Below the pieces are notes generated by a model. It was not told the DNA's origin, ran no database searches, and worked only from the letters and a program-made list of their open reading frames with translations. The translations under genes and the position numbers were made by a program. Below are positions 61,128-64,000 of a stretch of 64,000 bases of DNA, piece after piece (position 1 is the first letter of the stretch; each line of letters starts with the position of its first letter). Source of the DNA: Metellina segmentata (taxonomy: Eukaryota; Arthropoda; Arachnida; Araneae; Tetragnathidae); contig OX375872.1 in the NCBI GenBank assembly GCA_947359465.1, positions 140,751,608 through 140,815,607 of the forward strand, given 5' to 3'.

Positions 61128-61292
61128 TAACTTTAAGTCATTCATATACTTGTAACAAACATATATTGAAATTGAAAATTTCTCTTTGCCGTCCACGGAA
61201 TTTGATATAAAGTAACTTTTAAAGCTTAATTAAAAAAATCGATTTAAGTTACTATGAAAGTTCACTGATCCCTTTAAAACGAATAACGACGA

Positions 61293-61810
61293 AAAACAGA
61301 CCTCGTCCAAAAGATCAATACCCTCCTGTTCTTAATAGAGGCCAAGAAGAAGCTATGCACGCTTCAATGGATCCCGGCACACGTCGACTTCAAGGGGAAC
61401 GAAGAGGCCGACTCTTTGGCCAAGGAGGCGAGGACCATCGAACCAGCCCCCTGATTACAACATCTTCCGACGCCAATGCCGTTGCAAAAAAAAAAAAGCT
61501 CTGCGCTAACGCCCGAAGAAAATCATCCCTTCCCGAGCTTAACTAGGACAGAGAAGTAACAACAACAATTGCCAGACTGAGGACGATGCACCTCAGAGGT
61601 ATGAAGATTTTGCCAGATGGATCAAGAACATACCCTGAATGCAGGCACTGTCCGGGCATGCAGTTTAATCCGAAGTACCTCTTTAACTGCCCTTCCATTA
61701 TTGCAGCACTCTTCAAGATCAACTTGAACTGTTCCAGGGAGGCCCTTTATACGGAAAAAACTGTAGATGTGGCCTACGCAGTACTCCACGCTTTTGGACC
61801 CATTTAACTA
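61293..61810 (+). pseudogene. LINE 3' end: RNase H C-terminus and zinc-cluster tail
   Basis: DLVQKINTLLFLIEAKKKL leads into LQWIPAHVDFKGNEEADSLA, the last part of a retroelement RNase H with its conserved His and Asp. A stop follows at about 61470. After a run of A (near 61486) the tail reads ARLRTMHLRGMKILPDGSRT, then CRHCPG, LFNCPSI and DVAYAVLHAFGPI before TAA at 61807. The CxxC...C cluster after RNase H is usual in this LINE type. It is 5'-truncated, with at least one stop and one frame change. Confidence 0.75.
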
Positions 61811-62903
61811 TGTTCTCCCATCCTTTTTCAATTATTGCACTGGTCACACTACAACAACAACGACGACGATCTAAAAGAATACTTTAGGTATACTTTTAGT
61901 ATACCTAGTAAAAGTATACACAGGAATTATATCTAAACTTTATACTCGTATATATCCTATTGTAATTTTCTGAAGACACGAATTTGAATATTAAAGCCAG
62001 TTATACAAATAGAAGATTTTCGCGGAACCATTTTGCTCTAGGAATATATAGACCGTACACTGTGTGAATAACAATTCCTAGTCTCCAGAGAGATAATTAA
62101 TCGTCATTATAATTGTCCTAAGTACGAGCACTTTTCCATTACGTCGAGTGACAACGTTACACTAAACATCAAATATAGATTGAGAGACAAGTAATAATAC
62201 TAGATAAAGAAAAGACTAAAAAATTTTCCGTTTTTGAATGTCTTGTAATTTTTTTCCCACCAAAATGATTGATACAAAAATTACATCATCTCAATAGATA
62301 GCACAAAGGCAGAGACAACAAGAAATGCGACAGCAAAAATCCCTCCTAACTCCAGATATTTTAGTATCCGACAGCGGAAGATTGAGAACAGATAAAAACA
62401 AAACTAAGCGGTTAGTAATAAAAAAGTCCCTTGATAAATAGGAAATGAAAAACAAAGCTCAAGTATTGTAGCCTTCGGAGATCTTTTAATAAGAATTTAT
62501 AAACTCTTATTAAGCCGTCGTTTCTTCGAAGTAATGACAATGAGGAGGAAAGCGTATTTAAGTGTCAAAAGAGTCTTAAAAATTTTCTCGACTCATCTGG
62601 TATCACATGTTTTTTGTTTCGTTTGGAAAGAATGAAAAATGAGAAATGCGTTCTAAAACTTTAATTTTGAAGCAACATTTGCCATTTACCATAAATGGTA
62701 AATTCGTTTTATCGATAAAAAAACTTATATTATTGTACTATAAATTAAATACTAGCATTACGAGCTAAGTCGTGATGCGTGAAGACAGATTATGACACAT
62801 AACGTAATGATGTAACATAATGAGTGAGATAGGATATGAAAGAAACGGTAGTGGTGTGTGTATCACAGCTGAAAAAAATACAGACTCATAAAAGGCTTAT
62901 ATA
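61811..62903. other. Unannotated stretch between LINE end and DD41D element
   Basis: AT-rich; no frame or repeat recognised beyond short inverted words such as ATTTACCATAAATGGTAAAT near 62683. Confidence 0.4.
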
Positions 62904-64000
62904 CAGGGTGGTCCCGAATTCATGGTACAAACTTTAATGGTAGGTACAGGACATTGTAACAATGATTTATTGTATAGGAATGTATAGTCGCAAGTGACGC
63001 GGTGAGGCGAAAACAGGGGAAATAACGGCCGAAAGGAAAAACAAAGATTTTATTGAAAGCGTTGTTGACAAGTGTCATGTTTACAGTAATTGTTCAAAAT
63101 TGCGTCCACCAGTATCGATACATGCTTGACAGCGTTGGTGGAGCGATTGGCGTACACGTTCAAAGATGCCTGGTATTTCACGCACACCTGCAGCAGCTAC
63201 AGATAAGCGAGCGACGAGATCCTCATCTGAGTCAACTGGAGTCTCATAAACAAGATGCTTTAGATGTCCCCATAAAAAGTAATCGAGGCTCGATAAATCG
63301 GGAGATCGGGGTGGCCAAGGGACTGGTCCACCACGCCCAATCCATCGAGTACCAAACGTGGCATTCAGGTAATTCCGTACATCAATGCTGAAGTGTGCTG
63401 GCGCCCCATCGTGCTGAAACCACATGCGGTTACGAATGGCGATCGGAACATCATGCAGCAGTTGTGGTAACACTTCTTTCAGAAAAATAAGATAGCTTCC
63501 GCCAGTGAGCCGCGTGGGTAGTAAGTATGGGCCAATCAAAAAGTCGTTCACAATACCAGCCCACACATTAATACTGAAACGTTGTTGAAACGCATGTCGA
63601 CGCGTTGCATGTGGATTATCGGTTGCCCACACATGGGAATTGTGCGCATTAAAGACACCCTCGCGTGAAAATGTCGCTTCATCTGTAAATAGCACATAAT
63701 CTACGAAATCCGGCTGCAACGCACATTGCTGCATCACCCACAGGCAGAAGTTCACGCGGCGAGGATAATCTGCCGGATTCAATGCTTGTACTTTCTGAAA
63801 ATGGAAGGGGTGTAAGCGATTTTCGTTTAACACTCTGCATACAGTCTGATGACTCACACCTACGTCACGCGCAACAGTTCTTGTGCTTGACTCGGGTCTA
63901 TCAGCCACAATGTTCAAGATGCTTTCTTCCAGCCTTGGAGTGCGTACAGCTCTTACTCGACCAGCGCCATGTCTGTTGACGTCGAACGCACCTGTTTCAC
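62904..64000 (-). mobile_element. DD41D mariner-type transposon, right part beyond the window
   Basis: One terminus starts CAGGGTGGTCCCGAATTCAT at 62904, preceded by TA (62902-62903). The transposase gene lies inside on the minus strand and the other terminus is outside the window. CAGGGTG(G/T)... termini with a TA target fit the IS630-Tc1-mariner superfamily. Confidence 0.75.
63081..63999 (-). CDS. DD41D (IS630-Tc1-mariner) transposase, 5' end cut
   Basis: The frame is open from the window edge to TAA at 63083-63081, at least 305 codons. The N-terminal part has GAFDVNRHGAGRVRAVRTPR, the linker hook between two DNA-binding HTH motifs, then an HTH (RTVARDVGVSHQTVCRVLNE). The catalytic Asp residues are in LFTDEATF, WFQHDGAPAHF and SSLDYFLWGHLK; 41 residues separate the last two, giving DD41D, as in the rosa/Visitor-type families. 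No stop or shift was seen in the visible part. The first HTH and the start codon lie beyond 64000. Confidence 0.85.
   Translation of the reverse strand, partial: ETGAFDVNRHGAGRVRAVRTPRLEESILNIVADRPESSTRTVARDVGVSHQTVCRVLNENRLHPFHFQKVQALNPADYPRRVNFCLWVMQQCALQPDFVDYVLFTDEATFSREGVFNAHNSHVWATDNPHATRRHAFQQRFSINVWAGIVNDFLIGPYLLPTRLTGGSYLIFLKEVLPQLLHDVPIAIRNRMWFQHDGAPAHFSIDVRNYLNATFGTRWIGRGGPVPWPPRSPDLSSLDYFLWGHLKHLVYETPVDSDEDLVARLSVAAAGVREIPGIFERVRQSLHQRCQACIDTGGRNFEQLL

Overview
This window is eukaryotic nuclear DNA. It is AT-rich, gene-poor and dense in repeats, with one spliced gene on long introns and many decayed or miniature transposons of the Tc1/mariner, pogo, piggyBac-like (TTAA), hAT-like, Helitron-like, LINE and tRNA-SINE types. 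The mixture of Tc1 and DD41D mariner transposases with LINE RNase H remnants points to an arthropod. The RNase H tail resembles what I recall from spider genomes, but that is a weak basis for naming a species. No bacterial genes, rRNA, true tRNA or CRISPR were seen. The main gene is a Ras-superfamily small GTPase of the RASL11/RERG/RASL12 kind on the minus strand. I placed four coding exons: 27269-27139, 25852-25659, 17585-17462 and 10114-9938. Each has AG/GT splice signals, and the codon phases match exactly across all three joins, giving about 208 residues up to a stop. The 5' exon with the P-loop was not found and probably lies beyond 27.3 kb or outside the window. The three introns (about 1.3, 8.1 and 7.3 kb) are filled with repeats. 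Layout: 1-220 is a truncated inverted-repeat element. 770-9560 holds several unrelated tandem arrays, the largest being a 3.5-kb array of alternating ~40-bp monomers (82-bp dimer) at 3170-6715. 9938-27269 is the GTPase gene, whose introns hold two dead Tc1 copies, a long palindrome, SINEs, TTAA elements, a LINE fragment and a hAT-like insertion. 27376-30860 holds an element with a GTCTG minisatellite, then more arrays. 32.3-33.3 kb has a tandem duplication and a SINE. 35.1-38.2 kb is a nest: a TTAA-flanked element carrying a Helitron-like element, and a CAGTAATACCCC element, both sitting in or beside one short-unit array. 40.8-44.9 kb is a Tc1 copy next to a pogo-like transposon that sits inside a (TA)n tract. 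45.7-46.1 kb has two complete miniature elements. 48.5-60.2 kb has SINEs, arrays and one orphan exon-like segment. 60.9-61.8 kb has a Tc1-type MITE and a LINE 3' end. 62.9 kb to the window end is a DD41D mariner-type element with an open transposase frame. Only the small GTPase looks like a host gene with a recognisable function. Apart from the DD41D frame, the transposase genes are broken.
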